Numbered from the stretch's first letter, positions 14,077 to 22,063 are shown. The stretch is DNA of 30,370 nt from Candidatus Pacearchaeota archaeon (GCA_017609795.1 JAFCDH010000015.1:1-30370); one strand, 5' to 3'. The notes: generated by a model from the letters alone, not told the origin. Numbers and translations: made by a program.

Positions 14077-14955
14077 ATGAAAATACAAATACTTAATATA
14101 ACAGGTAAAAAAATAAGAGAAATTGAAACAAACTTATTTGAAGAACCAATTAGAGAAGATATTATTTATAAAGTTGTTGAAGCTGAAAGATTAAAACAAC
14201 CTTATTCTCCTAAATATAGGGCTGGAATGGATAGATCTGCTTCTGGAAATGTAAGACATAAAAGACATTCATGGAAATCAGATAGAGGAAGAGGGCTTTC
14301 AAGAATTCCAAGAAAGATTTTTTGGAGAAGAGGAACTAATTTTTCATGGCAAGGAGCAATTATTCCTTCTGTAAGAGGTGGAAGAAGAGCACATCCTCCA
14401 AAAGGGCATGTTAATTTAAAAAAAATAAATAAAAAAGAATTAAAAAAAGCATTATTATCTGCTTTAACATATATTAGTTCTATTAAAGAAATAAAGAAAA
14501 AATATTCTTCATTAAAAGATAAAAAAATTGAGGTTAAATTACCAATAATTGTTGAAGATAAAGTATTAGGATTAAATACAAAAGATTTGTTTAAATTTTT
14601 AAAAAAGATTTTAGGAAATTTATATGAGGTTGCAATTCAGAAAAAAGCTATTAGGGCTGGAAAAGGAAAGCTAAGAGGAAGAAAATATAAGAAAAACGCA
14701 GGATTGCTATTAGTTATTGGGAAAAACAATAAAAAGAAGATTAAAGGTATTGAAATTATAAATTCTGATAAACTTCTTGTAAGTGATTTAGCTTCAAATG
14801 GAGCAAGATTAATTGTTTTTACTGAGGAAGCTATTAAGGATTTGGAGGGATTGATGAATACTAATATTAAAAAACCTAAAGAGAAATCTACTGAGAGTAC
14901 GGGAGTGATAAGTAAGGATACTCAGGATAAACCTAAAATTAAGGAGAAAAAATGA
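14077..14955 (+). CDS. rpl4: Ribosomal protein uL4
   Basis: 292 residues from the ATG at 14077; an upstream TTG would add 13 residues from the hairpin repeat and is rejected. It assembles into the large subunit and lines the exit tunnel with its central loop. Signatures are MDRSASGNVRHKRHSWKSDRGRG, WRRGTNFSWQGAIIPSVRGGRRAHPP (tunnel loop) and GKGKLRGRKYKKNAGLLLV. The last ~27 residues (KKPKEKSTESTGVISKDTQDKPKIKEKK) form a charged, low-complexity tail beyond the family core. The stop overlaps the next start by 4 bp, so translation is coupled. Confidence 0.95.
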   Translation: MKIQILNITGKKIREIETNLFEEPIREDIIYKVVEAERLKQPYSPKYRAGMDRSASGNVRHKRHSWKSDRGRGLSRIPRKIFWRRGTNFSWQGAIIPSVRGGRRAHPPKGHVNLKKINKKELKKALLSALTYISSIKEIKKKYSSLKDKKIEVKLPIIVEDKVLGLNTKDLFKFLKKILGNLYEVAIQKKAIRAGKGKLRGRKYKKNAGLLLVIGKNNKKKIKGIEIINSDKLLVSDLASNGARLIVFTEEAIKDLEGLMNTNIKKPKEKSTESTGVISKDTQDKPKIKEKK

Positions 14956-15389
14956 AACTTGAAAAACTACAATGCCCAAAAGGATTTATATTAATGGGAA
15001 CAGGCAATAATGGTTATAGGCATAGATATAATATTGAAAAAAATGAAAATTTTAAAAATATCTTTATTAATTTTATGGAGGATTTAGGATTTGATAGGAA
15101 GAAGATTAAACAAGGATTTTGGATTCATGAGGAAAATGAAGAAGAGATTGAGTTAAAAATATCTGATTTTGAAGATTGTTGTAGACATTATGAAAACAAA
15201 AAATATGATATTGATGTTTTTTATGGAAATAAAAAGATAATCTTAGTTATAAGAGCTAAAGAAAGAAGAGAAATGTTAGATAATTTAGAATATAAATCAA
15301 AATGGAAAAAATTTCCTAAAATAATTAAATTAAAAGAAAATAAGAAAAAGATTCCTTTAATAAATGCAAATGTTAGGGTAAAAAAATGA
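14952..15389 (+). CDS. Unknown protein embedded between uL4 and uL23
   Basis: 145 residues overlapping uL4 (4 bp) and uL23 (4 bp), with AGGAG before its ATG, so it is firmly part of the uL4-uL23 unit. No family recognised. The N-terminal half holds an aromatic HRYNIEKNENF segment and a CCRHYENKKYDIDVFYGNKK segment in the middle; the C-terminal 50 residues are basic and strand-forming, ending VRVKK. Basic character and tight coupling suggest an RNA-binding or ribosome-associated job (inference). Archaeal S10 clusters normally have nothing between uL4 and uL23. Confidence 0.7.
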   Translation: MKLEKLQCPKGFILMGTGNNGYRHRYNIEKNENFKNIFINFMEDLGFDRKKIKQGFWIHEENEEEIELKISDFEDCCRHYENKKYDIDVFYGNKKIILVIRAKERREMLDNLEYKSKWKKFPKIIKLKENKKKIPLINANVRVKK

Positions 15390-15622
15390 AACTAATAACA
15401 ACTGAAAAAGCAGTAAGATTAATTGAACTTAACAATACACTTGTTATAGAAGCAGATAGAAGAGATTCAAAGATTCAGATTAAAAAACAAGTTGAAGAAA
15501 TGTTTAAAGTTAAAGTAGATTCAATAAATACTTTAATTAAAAAAAATAAGAAAATAGCTTATATTAAATTAAATGAAAAAACACCTGCAATTGATATTGC
15601 AACAAAAGTTGGGATGATTTAG
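15386..15622 (+). CDS. rpl23: Ribosomal protein uL23
   Basis: 78 residues, typical archaeal length. Signatures are the start TTEKAVRLIELNNTLVIEADRRDSK, helix KKQVEEMFKVKVDSINTL, and KIAYIKLNEKTPAIDIATKVGMI at the end. It binds 23S rRNA at the tunnel exit and serves as docking site for SRP and Sec. Start overlaps the upstream unknown gene by 4 bp. An intergenic element follows the stop and separates it from uL2, its usual next-door partner in one operon. Confidence 0.95.
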   Translation: MKLITTEKAVRLIELNNTLVIEADRRDSKIQIKKQVEEMFKVKVDSINTLIKKNKKIAYIKLNEKTPAIDIATKVGMI

Positions 15623-15635
15623 GGGGAATCAATTA

Positions 15636-15790
15636 AACTAATATCTTATAAAATATTATGAGATGCACAGGATAAGATTAAGCTATTCAGATTAGATTTA
15701 AGCTATTCAGATTAGATTTAAGCTATTCATAACATATCTCAAACAATAGAAGAACATAACTTAAAAATTTATAGAGATATAGATAAAAAT
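15636..15790 (+). repeat. Intergenic element, copy 11 (type I) with internal 20-bp repeats
   Basis: A clear example: ACTAATATCTTATAAAATAT, then TATGAGATGCACAGGATAAG, GATTAAGCTATTCA core, CATAACATATC, AATAGAAGAACATAACTTAA, TTTATAGAGATATAGAT. A 20-bp unit (15681-15700) that contains the core is repeated exactly at 15701-15720, with a partial third copy to 15729. Confidence 0.85.
15681..15729 (+). repeat. 20-bp tandem repeat inside copy 11
   Basis: Unit AGCTATTCAGATTAGATTTA occurs 2.4 times without mismatch. It triples the core of the intergenic element before uL2. Confidence 0.9.
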
Positions 15791-15801
15791 AAAAAAATAA
15801 A

Positions 15802-16512
15802 ATGGGAAAACGAATAACACAACAGGCAAGAGGAAGAGGAAGTTTAACATTTAGAGTTAGACCTAGGGCTTATAAATATAAAATTACTTATCCAAAATTA
15901 AAAACATCTGGAAAAGGAAGAATTGTTAAATTATTTAACTCTCTTGGACATTCTGCGCCTCTTATTAAAGTTAAAATTAAAGAAGAAATTTTTATTATTC
16001 CTGCAGCTTCAGGAATATATGAAGGACAAGAAATAATGATTAATGAACAAAGAGAAAATAAAATTCCTGAAATAGGAGATATTTTAAAACTAAAAAATAT
16101 TCCTCAGGGTACAAAAATCTTTAATATTGAGTCAGTTCCTGGAATGGGTGGAAAATATTTAAGAAGTGCTGGATGTCATGCTTTAGTTTTAGTTAAAGAT
16201 GAAAAAGGAGTAGAAATAGCTATTAATAGAAAAAAGATTAAATTAAATGAAAATTGCAGAGTTATTGTTGGAACTGCTGCTGGAGAAGGAAGATTAATAA
16301 AACCAATTATTAAAGCAGGTAAAAAACATCATATGATGCTTTCAAAAGGCAGAAAATGGCACAGAACTTCTCCTGTTAAAGTTAATGCTGTTGACCATCC
16401 TTTTGGTGGTGGAAGGGGAAAAAGAATTAAAAGTAAAATTGCTAAGAGAAATGCTCCTCCTGGGAAAAAGGTTGGACATCTTAGACCAAGCAGAACAGGA
16501 AAAAGGAAATAG
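15802..16512 (+). CDS. rpl2: Ribosomal protein uL2
   Basis: 236 residues, archaeal length. It starts MGKRITQQARGRGSLTFR and carries YKYKITYP, GQEIMINEQ, GNILKL-like GDILKLKNIPQGT, and the C-terminal WHRTSPVKVNAVDHPFGGGRGKR, which includes the conserved histidine and GGG loop needed near the peptidyl transferase centre. C-terminus is basic (GKKVGHLRPSRTGKRK). No ribosome binding site precedes the ATG (AATAAAAAAATAAA), consistent with a leaderless or short-leader transcript starting at the element upstream. Confidence 0.97.
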   Translation: MGKRITQQARGRGSLTFRVRPRAYKYKITYPKLKTSGKGRIVKLFNSLGHSAPLIKVKIKEEIFIIPAASGIYEGQEIMINEQRENKIPEIGDILKLKNIPQGTKIFNIESVPGMGGKYLRSAGCHALVLVKDEKGVEIAINRKKIKLNENCRVIVGTAAGEGRLIKPIIKAGKKHHMMLSKGRKWHRTSPVKVNAVDHPFGGGRGKRIKSKIAKRNAPPGKKVGHLRPSRTGKRK

Positions 16513-16520
16513 GAGGAAAA

Positions 16521-16620
16521 ATATCAATATCTTATAAAATATAATGAGTTGAAGATGACAGGCTTAAGCTACTCATAATAGCTTGATTGAGCTTATCAAA
16601 TTCCAGATAAATAATATAAA
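16521..16620 (+). repeat. Intergenic element, copy 12 (type II)
   Basis: ATATCAATATCTTATAAAAT, AATGAGTTGAAGATGACAG, CTTAAGCTACTCA core, TAGCTTGATTGAGCTTATC, AAATTCCAGATAAATAATAT. It leads to uS19. Confidence 0.85.
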
Positions 16621-16629
16621 ACAAACAAA

Positions 16630-17037
16630 ATGCCAGAAGAATTTAAACTAACAAAGAAAGAATTTACATATAGAGGGAAAAATATGGATGAATTAAATCA
16701 TATGGATATCCGGGAATTTGCTAAATTACTTAAATCAAATGAAAGAAGAACAGCATTAAGACAATCTGATGAATTACAAAAATTTGTTTTAAAATGTAGA
16801 AAAAAAACTCAAGATAAAAAAGCAATTAGAACTCATTCAAGACATTTAATAATTGTTCCTCAAATGGTTGGTTTAAGAATTCAAGTTTATAGTGGAAAAG
16901 AATTTTTTCCTGTTCAGATTGAAAAAGAAATGTTAGGACATAGATTAGGAGAATTTTCAGTTACTCGAACTAAAGTTAAACATGGAGCAGCAGGAGTTGG
17001 TGCAACTCGTTCAAGTGCTGCTTTGTCAGTTAAGTAA
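16630..17037 (+). CDS. rps19: Ribosomal protein uS19
   Basis: 135 residues. Small-subunit head protein close to the A-site finger contacts. Signatures: FTYRGKNMDELNHMDIREFAKLL (archaeal/eukaryotic N-terminal part), IRTHSRHLIIVPQMVGLRIQVYSGKEF, and HRLGEFSVTRTKVKHGAAGVGATRSSA near the end. No ribosome binding site before the ATG; the intergenic element lies directly upstream. uL22 follows after 2 bp, so the two form one unit. Confidence 0.96.
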   Translation: MPEEFKLTKKEFTYRGKNMDELNHMDIREFAKLLKSNERRTALRQSDELQKFVLKCRKKTQDKKAIRTHSRHLIIVPQMVGLRIQVYSGKEFFPVQIEKEMLGHRLGEFSVTRTKVKHGAAGVGATRSSAALSVK

Positions 17038-17039
17038 AA

Positions 17040-17615
17040 ATGGAAGAAAAAATAAATGAAAAAGTTGAAAAAGTAGAGAAAGAAATAGCTAAAGATGTAA
17101 GTAAAACAGAAGAAAAAGTAGAAGAGAAAGAAATTACTCAAAAACAAGCTGATAAAGAGATTAAGAAAGAGGTGAAAGAAGATATTAAAAAACCAAAACA
17201 AGAAATTAAGAGAATAAAAAAAACAGAAGCTGTTATTCATGGAAAAAGTTTATCTATTTCAACAAAACATTCAATTGCAATTTGTAATCTTATAAGAGGA
17301 AAAGATATTGATAAAGCAATTTTAATTATGGAACAAGCTGAAAAAATGAAAATACCAGTTCCTATGAAAGGAGAAATTCCACATAGAAAAGGAAAAATCA
17401 TGTCTGGAAGATATCCTGTAAAAGCTGTAAAAGAATTTATTAAATTATTAAAAAGTTTAAGAGCAAATGCTCTTATGAATGAATTAGAATTAGAAAAATA
17501 TAGAATATTCTGCAAGGCAAATATTGCTTCAAGACCTTATAGAAGATTTGGAAAAGGCAGATTTAAAAGAACTCATGTTAAAATTAAATTAATACCTCTG
17601 AGGAAGGGAAAATGA
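17040..17615 (+). CDS. rpl22: Ribosomal protein uL22 with charged N-terminal extension
   Basis: 191 residues against about 150 for archaeal uL22. The core (from about residue 60) shows IHGKSLSISTKHSIAICNLIRGK, IPMK-like VPMKGEIPHRKG, SGRYPVKAVKEFIKLLKSL and RPYRRFGKGRFKRTHVKI, with the exit-tunnel hairpin region intact. The first ~60 residues are almost only Glu, Lys and Val and should form a coiled or disordered tail. DNA 17094-17158 of this tail is identical, base for base and in the same reading frame, to 25614-25678 at the C-terminus of uS3. uS3, normally the next gene, is missing here and lies 7 kb downstream. Confidence 0.95.
   Translation: MEEKINEKVEKVEKEIAKDVSKTEEKVEEKEITQKQADKEIKKEVKEDIKKPKQEIKRIKKTEAVIHGKSLSISTKHSIAICNLIRGKDIDKAILIMEQAEKMKIPVPMKGEIPHRKGKIMSGRYPVKAVKEFIKLLKSLRANALMNELELEKYRIFCKANIASRPYRRFGKGRFKRTHVKIKLIPLRKGK
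17094..17158 (+). repeat. 65-bp exact repeat shared by uL22 and uS3 (copy in uL22)
   Basis: Identical to 25614-25678. It encodes the Glu/Lys-rich segment DVSKTEEKVEEKEITQKQAD in both proteins. Similarity at lower identity extends to about 17058-17190. Confidence 0.95.
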
Positions 17616-17730
17616 TACTGGTATCTTAATATAATAAATGATATACTCTACTGAAATTTAGTTTAAGAAGAGAACTCAGATAATCTCTCTTGATTGAGTT
17701 TATCAAATTCCAGATAAATAATATAAAACA
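17615..17730 (+). repeat. Intergenic element, copy 13 (type II)
   Basis: TACTGGTATCTTAATATAAT, GATATACTCTACTGAAATTTA, then CTCTTGATTGAGTTTATC and AAATTCCAGATAAATAATAT. The 5' CTGG can pair with the 3' CCAG. It leads to uS17. Confidence 0.8.
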
Positions 17731-17737
17731 AACCAAA

Positions 17738-18048
17738 ATGACAGATAAAATAAACTGCAATGATAAATTTTGTCCTATACATGGACAAATAAGTCTTAGA
17801 GGAAGAACTTTTAAAGGAAAAGTTATAAGAAAATTTCCTAAACGAGTTTGTATTGAATTTGAAAGAACTATTTATATTAAGAAATATGAAAGATATGCTA
17901 AAAGAAAAACAAAACTTCATGCAAGACTTCCTGATTGTATGGCTCATGACATTAATATTGGAGATTATATTGAAATTAAAGAATGCAGACCAATTAGTAA
18001 AATAATTCATTTTATTGTTGTAAAGAAGATTTCAGGAGGCGAGGGAAA

Positions 18049-18052
<4 letters not shown>
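17738..18052 (+). CDS. rps17: Ribosomal protein uS17
   Basis: 104 residues from ATG 17738. An upstream in-frame ATG at 17690 would translate the intergenic element and is rejected. Signatures: CNDKFCPIHGQISLRGRTFKGKVI, the OB-fold strand KRVCIEFERTIYIKKYERYAKRKTKLHARLP, and HDINIGDYIEIKECRPISKIIHFIVVKKI. It binds 16S rRNA early in assembly. The stop overlaps uL14 by 4 bp. RNase P subunit Rpp29, often found before uS17 in archaea, is absent here. Confidence 0.95.
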
Positions 18053-18450
<398 letters not shown>

Positions 18451-18451
18451 A

Positions 18452-18703
18452 ATGAAAGATATAGAAGTACTTGCAAATCCAGAAAAAGCATTAAAAAATG
18501 CTTTAAGAAAATTAAAAACAATAGTTGATGCTCAATCAAAAACTGCAAATACTGAGTTTTTTGATGCAGCTATAAATTATAGAACTATAAGAAATTTTAT
18601 TGACTCTCTTAAATTATTATCTAATACTAAAATTAAAGCATATAATGATGGATATTGGATGTTAATGGATGGGTATAAAAATGAAACAAAAATTTTCAAC
18701 TAA
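18452..18703 (+). CDS. Unknown 83-residue protein between uL14 and uL24
   Basis: 83 residues, starting 1 bp after uL14 and overlapping uL24 by 23 bp. Predicted mostly helical (PEKALKNALRKLKTIVDAQSK, FFDAAINYRTIRNFIDSLKLL) with a short aromatic turn NDGYWMLMDGYK. No zinc motif or membrane helix, and it is not Rpp29. Nothing normally lies between uL14 and uL24 in archaea, so this is a lineage-specific insertion. Coupling by overlap supports real translation; the function is unknown. Confidence 0.65.
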   Translation: MKDIEVLANPEKALKNALRKLKTIVDAQSKTANTEFFDAAINYRTIRNFIDSLKLLSNTKIKAYNDGYWMLMDGYKNETKIFN

Positions 18704-19130
18704 ATGGATTGGAAGTAAACAACCAAGAAAACAAAGAAAATACAGAGCTAATGCTCCACTTCATATTAAAAGAAAATTTATGTCTGCAAATCTAAAAAAA
18801 GATTTAAGAAAAAAATATGATAGAAAAAGTTTTGTTTTAAGAAAAGGAGACAAAGTAAGGATTATGAAAGGAGAATTTAAAAAAAGAAATGGAAAAATAG
18901 AGATTGTGAATTTAAAAAAATTAAAAGTAAGTATTGAGGGAATTCAGAGAACAAAAAAAGATGGAGCCAAAGTTAATGTTTGGTTTGCTCCTTCAAATTT
19001 ACAAATTCAAGAATTAGATTTAGAAGATAAAAAGCGAAGAATAGCTATTGAAAGGAAGATTAAAGGGAAAGAAAATAAACCTATACTTGATAAAACTAAA
19101 ATTAAGGAGGTTAAAAAATCAATATCTTAA
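18681..19130 (+). CDS. rpl24: Ribosomal protein uL24
   Basis: 149 residues from ATG 18681 (an ATG at 18669 would add MGIK). Signatures: TKWIGSKQPRKQRKYRANAPLHIKRKFMSANLKKDLRKKY, and the KOW motif KGDKVRIMKGEFKKRNGKIEIVNLKKLKV followed by VWFAPSNLQI. It starts 50S assembly. The C-terminal tail is charged and ends KKSIS; its last residues and TAA stop lie in the first bases of the intergenic element (TCAATATCTTAA), so the element supplies the stop. Confidence 0.95.
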   Translation: MKQKFSTKWIGSKQPRKQRKYRANAPLHIKRKFMSANLKKDLRKKYDRKSFVLRKGDKVRIMKGEFKKRNGKIEIVNLKKLKVSIEGIQRTKKDGAKVNVWFAPSNLQIQELDLEDKKRRIAIERKIKGKENKPILDKTKIKEVKKSIS

Positions 19131-19207
19131 TAAATATTATGAGTGCTTTACTGAGATTAAGTTATTCAGATAATCTCTCTTGATTGAGCTTATAAAATAT
19201 AGATAAA
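19118..19207 (+). repeat. Intergenic element, copy 14 (type II)
   Basis: TCAATATCTTAATAAATATT, GAGTGCTTTACTGAGATTAAG, TTATTCAGATAATC core, CTTGATTGAGCTTATAAAAT. Its first bases overlap the end of uL24; it leads to eS4. Confidence 0.8.
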
Positions 19208-19215
19208 AAAACAAA

Positions 19216-19872
19216 ATGACACATCTTAAAAGAAATAAAATTGAGAAATTTTGGCCAATACCAAGAAAAGGAACAAAATACTTAGCTGTAGCTACACATA
19301 ATAAAAATGAAGCAATTCCTTTAGTAGTAGTTATGAGAGATGTTCTTAAACTTGTTAAAAATAAAAAAGAATTAAAAAGATTATTAAATGAAAAAGAAAT
19401 TCAAATAAATCACAAAGAGATTAGAGAAACAAATTATCCTGTTTGTTTATTTGATGTAATTAATCTTCCTGAAATTAAAAAGAATTATAGGGCAATGTTA
19501 TCAAAGAGTAAAAAGATGATTTTTGAAGAAATTTCTGAAGAAGAGTCTAAAACAAAAGTCTTTAAAGTGATTAAGAAAAAAACACTATCTAAAAAGGAAA
19601 CACAATTAAATTTAATGCATGGAAAAAATATAATTTCTGATGAAAAAGTTAAGACAGGAGATTCTGTTATTCTTAATCTTAAAGATAACAAAATACTAAA
19701 AGTTATTCCCATGAAAGAAGGAAAAAATGTTTTTGTAATAAAAGGGAAGCATGCAGGACATCAAGGAAAAATACAAGAGATTATGGATAGAGGTGGAAAA
19801 TCAATTGCTAAAATAATCTCAGATGAAGGAAAGGTAAATGTTTGGATTAAAAATATAATTGTGGTGAGTTAA
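19216..19872 (+). CDS. rps4e: Ribosomal protein eS4
   Basis: 218 residues, a little shorter than most archaeal eS4 (about 235-245). Signatures: start HLKRNKIEKFWPIPRKGTKY, an S4-like RNA-binding segment VVVMRDVLKLVKNKKELKRLLNEKEIQINHK, and a C-terminal KOW-type FVIKGKHAGHQGKIQEI. It occurs only in archaea and eukaryotes and binds 16S rRNA in the body of the small subunit. No ribosome binding site before the ATG. uL5 follows after 1 bp. Confidence 0.95.
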   Translation: MTHLKRNKIEKFWPIPRKGTKYLAVATHNKNEAIPLVVVMRDVLKLVKNKKELKRLLNEKEIQINHKEIRETNYPVCLFDVINLPEIKKNYRAMLSKSKKMIFEEISEEESKTKVFKVIKKKTLSKKETQLNLMHGKNIISDEKVKTGDSVILNLKDNKILKVIPMKEGKNVFVIKGKHAGHQGKIQEIMDRGGKSIAKIISDEGKVNVWIKNIIVVS

Positions 19873-19873
19873 A

Positions 19874-20500
19874 ATGGAAGCGCAACTAAAAAAACCAATG
19901 AATGAGAATAAATTAACTAATATCCCTCAAAAATCTAAAGAGAATGTTAGTGAAAATAAGCTATTGATGAGTAAAGATACTGAGAAAGAAGAAATTAAGC
20001 AAAATCCTATGAGGGAAATTGAAATTGAAAAAATAGTTCTTAATTGTGGAGGTATTGGAGATAAACTTGAAAAATCAGTAAAATTACTTGAAATGATAAC
20101 TAAAAGGAAAATACAAAGATTAAGATCTACTAGAAGAATTCCTGCATTTGCAATTGCTCCTGGAAAAGAAAGTGGATGTAAAGTCACAATAAGGGATAAA
20201 GAAAAGATTAAAAGTTTATTAAAAAGATTTTTTGCAGTTTTAGACAATGAAATATCTGATAAAAAGGTAACTAAAAATCATGTGTCTTTTGGTATTCCTG
20301 AATATATTGAGGTTCCTGGATTAGAATATAATAGAGATGTTGGGATTTTAGGTTTTGAAGTTGATATTGTTTTTAAAAGAAAGGGTAAAAGAGTTAAAAT
20401 GAGAAAAATAAAGCGGGGAAAATACCCTAAAAAACAAAATATCACAAAAGAAGAAATAATTGAATTTTTAAATAAAAATTTTGGTTTGGAGGTAATTTAA
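19874..20500 (+). CDS. rpl5: Ribosomal protein uL5 with N-terminal extension
   Basis: 208 residues against about 170-180. The core starts near residue 46 (MREIEIEKIVLNCGGIGDKLEKSVKLLEMI) and includes RIPAFAIAPGKESGCKVTIR and HVSFGIPEYIEVPGLEYNRDVGILGFEVDIVF. The first ~45 residues are polar and Lys/Glu/Asn-rich (MNENKLTNIPQKSKENVSEN...MSKDTEKEE); an in-frame ATG at about 20009 could be the ancestral start. It binds 5S rRNA and contacts the small-subunit head. uS14 starts 2 bp after the stop. Confidence 0.95.
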   Translation: MEAQLKKPMNENKLTNIPQKSKENVSENKLLMSKDTEKEEIKQNPMREIEIEKIVLNCGGIGDKLEKSVKLLEMITKRKIQRLRSTRRIPAFAIAPGKESGCKVTIRDKEKIKSLLKRFFAVLDNEISDKKVTKNHVSFGIPEYIEVPGLEYNRDVGILGFEVDIVFKRKGKRVKMRKIKRGKYPKKQNITKEEIIEFLNKNFGLEVI

Positions 20501-20502
20501 AT

Positions 20503-20733
20503 ATGACAGCAAGTGATTGGAGAAAAGTATTGAAACAATTTAGAAAAAAAACAGTAATTAGAGAGAAATATATCAAACATAATAAACCTAAAACAAGAAC
20601 AACTGGAATCGCAAGAAAAAAATGCGAAAGATGTGGGAGATATGGGGCTATGATAAAAAGATATGGACTTAATTTATGTAGGCATTGTTTTAGAGAGATT
20701 GCTACTGATTTAGGTTTTAAAAAATATAGTTAA
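20503..20733 (+). CDS. rps14: Ribosomal protein uS14 (zinc-binding form)
   Basis: 76 residues. Four zinc cysteines are present in CERCGRYG...LCRHC (near residues 40-62), followed by FREIATDLGFKKYS, as in archaeal and eukaryotic uS14. The N-terminal extension before the zinc domain is longer than the usual ~55-residue archaeal form. GGAGG lies shortly before the ATG, fitting an internal gene of the eS4-uL5-uS14 unit. An intergenic element follows. Confidence 0.95.
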   Translation: MTASDWRKVLKQFRKKTVIREKYIKHNKPKTRTTGIARKKCERCGRYGAMIKRYGLNLCRHCFREIATDLGFKKYS

Positions 20734-20750
20734 ATGGAGAAAAAATGGAA

Positions 20751-20910
20751 ATATCAATACCCGAAAAAATCTTTAAGATTTTTTGGGCCCAGAAAATTTT
20801 TGAAATTTTCTCAGGTCTTTATAAAATATTACGAGAGGAAGATGAGAAGATTAAGCTACACAATAGTAGAACACAGCTTAATATTTTATTAAATTCCAAA
20901 ATAAACAAAA
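20751..20910 (+). repeat. Intergenic element, copy 15, interrupted by twin hairpins
   Basis: The element starts ATATCAATA, is interrupted by 20760-20815, resumes CTTTATAAAATATTACGAGA, and continues with GATGAGAAGATTAAGCTAC, ACAATAGTAGAACACAGCTT and TATTTTATTAAATTCCA. It leads to uS8. Confidence 0.75.
20760..20815 (+). repeat. Twin-hairpin insertion inside copy 15
   Basis: Two adjacent stems: CCCGAAAAAATCTT with AAGATTTTTTGGG (20760-20787, one bulged G), and CCCAGAAAATTT with AAATTTTCTCAGG (20788-20815, imperfect at the base). They split the conserved 5' arm of the element between its CAATA and its CTTTATAAAATATT. Confidence 0.75.
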
Positions 20911-20918
20911 TATAAAAA

Positions 20919-21290
20919 ATGTCACAAGATATTGTTGCAGATGCATTAAACCAAATAATGAATGCTAAGAGAGCAAGAAAAACAAACTTAGTTATAAAAA
21001 AGCATTCAAAACTACTTAGAAATATTTTAGATATAGCTAAGCAATCTGGATTTTTAGATTATGAGGTGGATGGAAGAGAGATAAAGATAGAAATTAAAAA
21101 ATTAAATGAAATTCAGGCAATTAAACCACGATATACTGTTCCTATTAAAAAGATAAATCATTATGTAAGGAGATTTCTTCCTGCAAAGAATTTTGGATTA
21201 GTAATTATATCTACAAATAAAGGATTAATGATACATTATGATGCTGAAAAACAAAATTTAGGAGGGTGCTTGATAGCGTATATGTTTTAA
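20919..21290 (+). CDS. rps8: Ribosomal protein uS8
   Basis: 123 residues, slightly shorter than the usual ~130. Signatures: DIVADALNQIMNAKRARKTNLVI, PIKKINHYVRRFLPAKNFGLVIISTNKGLMIHYDAE and GGCLIAYMF at the end. It binds the central domain of 16S rRNA. No ribosome binding site before the ATG; the hairpin-interrupted element lies upstream and another copy follows, so this gene stands as a single-gene unit. Confidence 0.96.
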   Translation: MSQDIVADALNQIMNAKRARKTNLVIKKHSKLLRNILDIAKQSGFLDYEVDGREIKIEIKKLNEIQAIKPRYTVPIKKINHYVRRFLPAKNFGLVIISTNKGLMIHYDAEKQNLGGCLIAYMF

Positions 21291-21295
21291 GGAAA

Positions 21296-21390
21296 TACTA
21301 GTATCTTATAAGCGTAGGACGAGATGCTCTACAGAGATTAAGGTAATCATAACATAACTTAAAGATACAATAAGATTAGATAAATAAAAT
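21296..21390 (+). repeat. Intergenic element, copy 16 (type I)
   Basis: ACTAGTATCTTATAAGCGTA, GACGAGATGCTCTACAGAGA, TTAAGGTAATCATAACATAAC, then TTAAAGATACAATAAG. 5' GTATCTT pairs with 3' AAGATAC, a changed pair compared with ATATCTT/AAGATAT in other copies. It leads to uL6. Confidence 0.8.
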
Positions 21391-21400
21391 AAATAACAAA

Positions 21401-21955
21401 ATGCCACAAAAACAAGAAAAACTAAAAGAAGAAATTGAAATTCCAGAAGGAATAAGTGTACATATTGAAGATGATGTAATAATCATGAAAAAAGATGGTT
21501 CTGAACTTAAAAGAAGATTAAATTCACGAGTGAAAGTGATTATTGAAGCTAATAAAATCATAATTGAATCTGGAATAACAAAAAACGAAAAGAAGATTTT
21601 TGGAACTATGAAAGCACATATAAAAAACATGATTAAAGGTTTAAATGAAGGATTTAAATATAAGCTTCAAATTTCCACAGTACATTTTCCAATTAATGTA
21701 TCTGTTGATAAAGAAAAAAATGAACTTATTGTGAAAAACTTTTTAGGTGAGAAAAAAGATAGAAAGATAAAGTTAATTCCAGGGGTTGAGGTTAAAACAA
21801 GTAAAGAGTTTATTGAAATTGAATCAATAGATATAGAAAAAGCAGGACAATGTGCTGCGAATATTGAAAAAGGAACAAAAGTAAGAAAGAAAGATAGAAG
21901 AATTTTCCAAGATGGAATTTTTATTATTGAAAAACCAAATAGGAGGTTTTTGTGA
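21401..21955 (+). CDS. rpl6: Ribosomal protein uL6
   Basis: 184 residues, normal length. Two repeated uL6 folds: IEIPEGISVHIEDDVIIMKKDGSELKRRL... KIFGTMKAHIKNMIKGLNEGFKYKLQI, then FLGEKKDRKIKLIPGVEVKTSKEFIEIESIDIEKAGQCAANIE and RIFQDGIFIIEKP. It sits at the factor-binding site near the sarcin-ricin loop. No ribosome binding site before the ATG; flanked by elements on both sides. Confidence 0.96.
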   Translation: MPQKQEKLKEEIEIPEGISVHIEDDVIIMKKDGSELKRRLNSRVKVIIEANKIIIESGITKNEKKIFGTMKAHIKNMIKGLNEGFKYKLQISTVHFPINVSVDKEKNELIVKNFLGEKKDRKIKLIPGVEVKTSKEFIEIESIDIEKAGQCAANIEKGTKVRKKDRRIFQDGIFIIEKPNRRFL

Positions 21956-21965
21956 CATAAAAAAT

Positions 21966-22063
21966 AATTAGTATTATATAAAATATAATGATATGCTCTA
22001 CTGAGATTAAGCGTATGAAAACTCAGATTGTCTAGCTTGATTGAGCTTATCAGATTCTAGTTA
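21966..22063 (+). repeat. Intergenic element, copy 17 (type II)
   Basis: ATTAGTATTATATAAAATAT, GATATGCTCTACTGAGATTAAG, TAGCTTGATTGAGCTTATC, AGATTCTAGTTAAAAAC. It is closest in sequence to copy 2 at 2475-2577. It leads to eL32. Confidence 0.8.

Noticed and set aside
15636..15790. CRISPR array
   Set aside because: Only 2.4 adjacent copies of a 20-bp unit with no spacers, and no cas genes in the window. The interspersed elements are single copies between genes.
17690..17737. Longer uS17 start
   Set aside because: These codons translate the intergenic element (type II half); uS17 homology begins at ATG 17738.
18452..18703. RNase P subunit Rpp29
   Set aside because: Rpp29 often lies near uS17 in archaea, but this protein is helical and lacks the beta-barrel pattern of Rpp29.
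20751..20910. Riboswitch before uS8
   Set aside because: The structure is two simple palindromes inserted in the common element, with no recognised riboswitch core.
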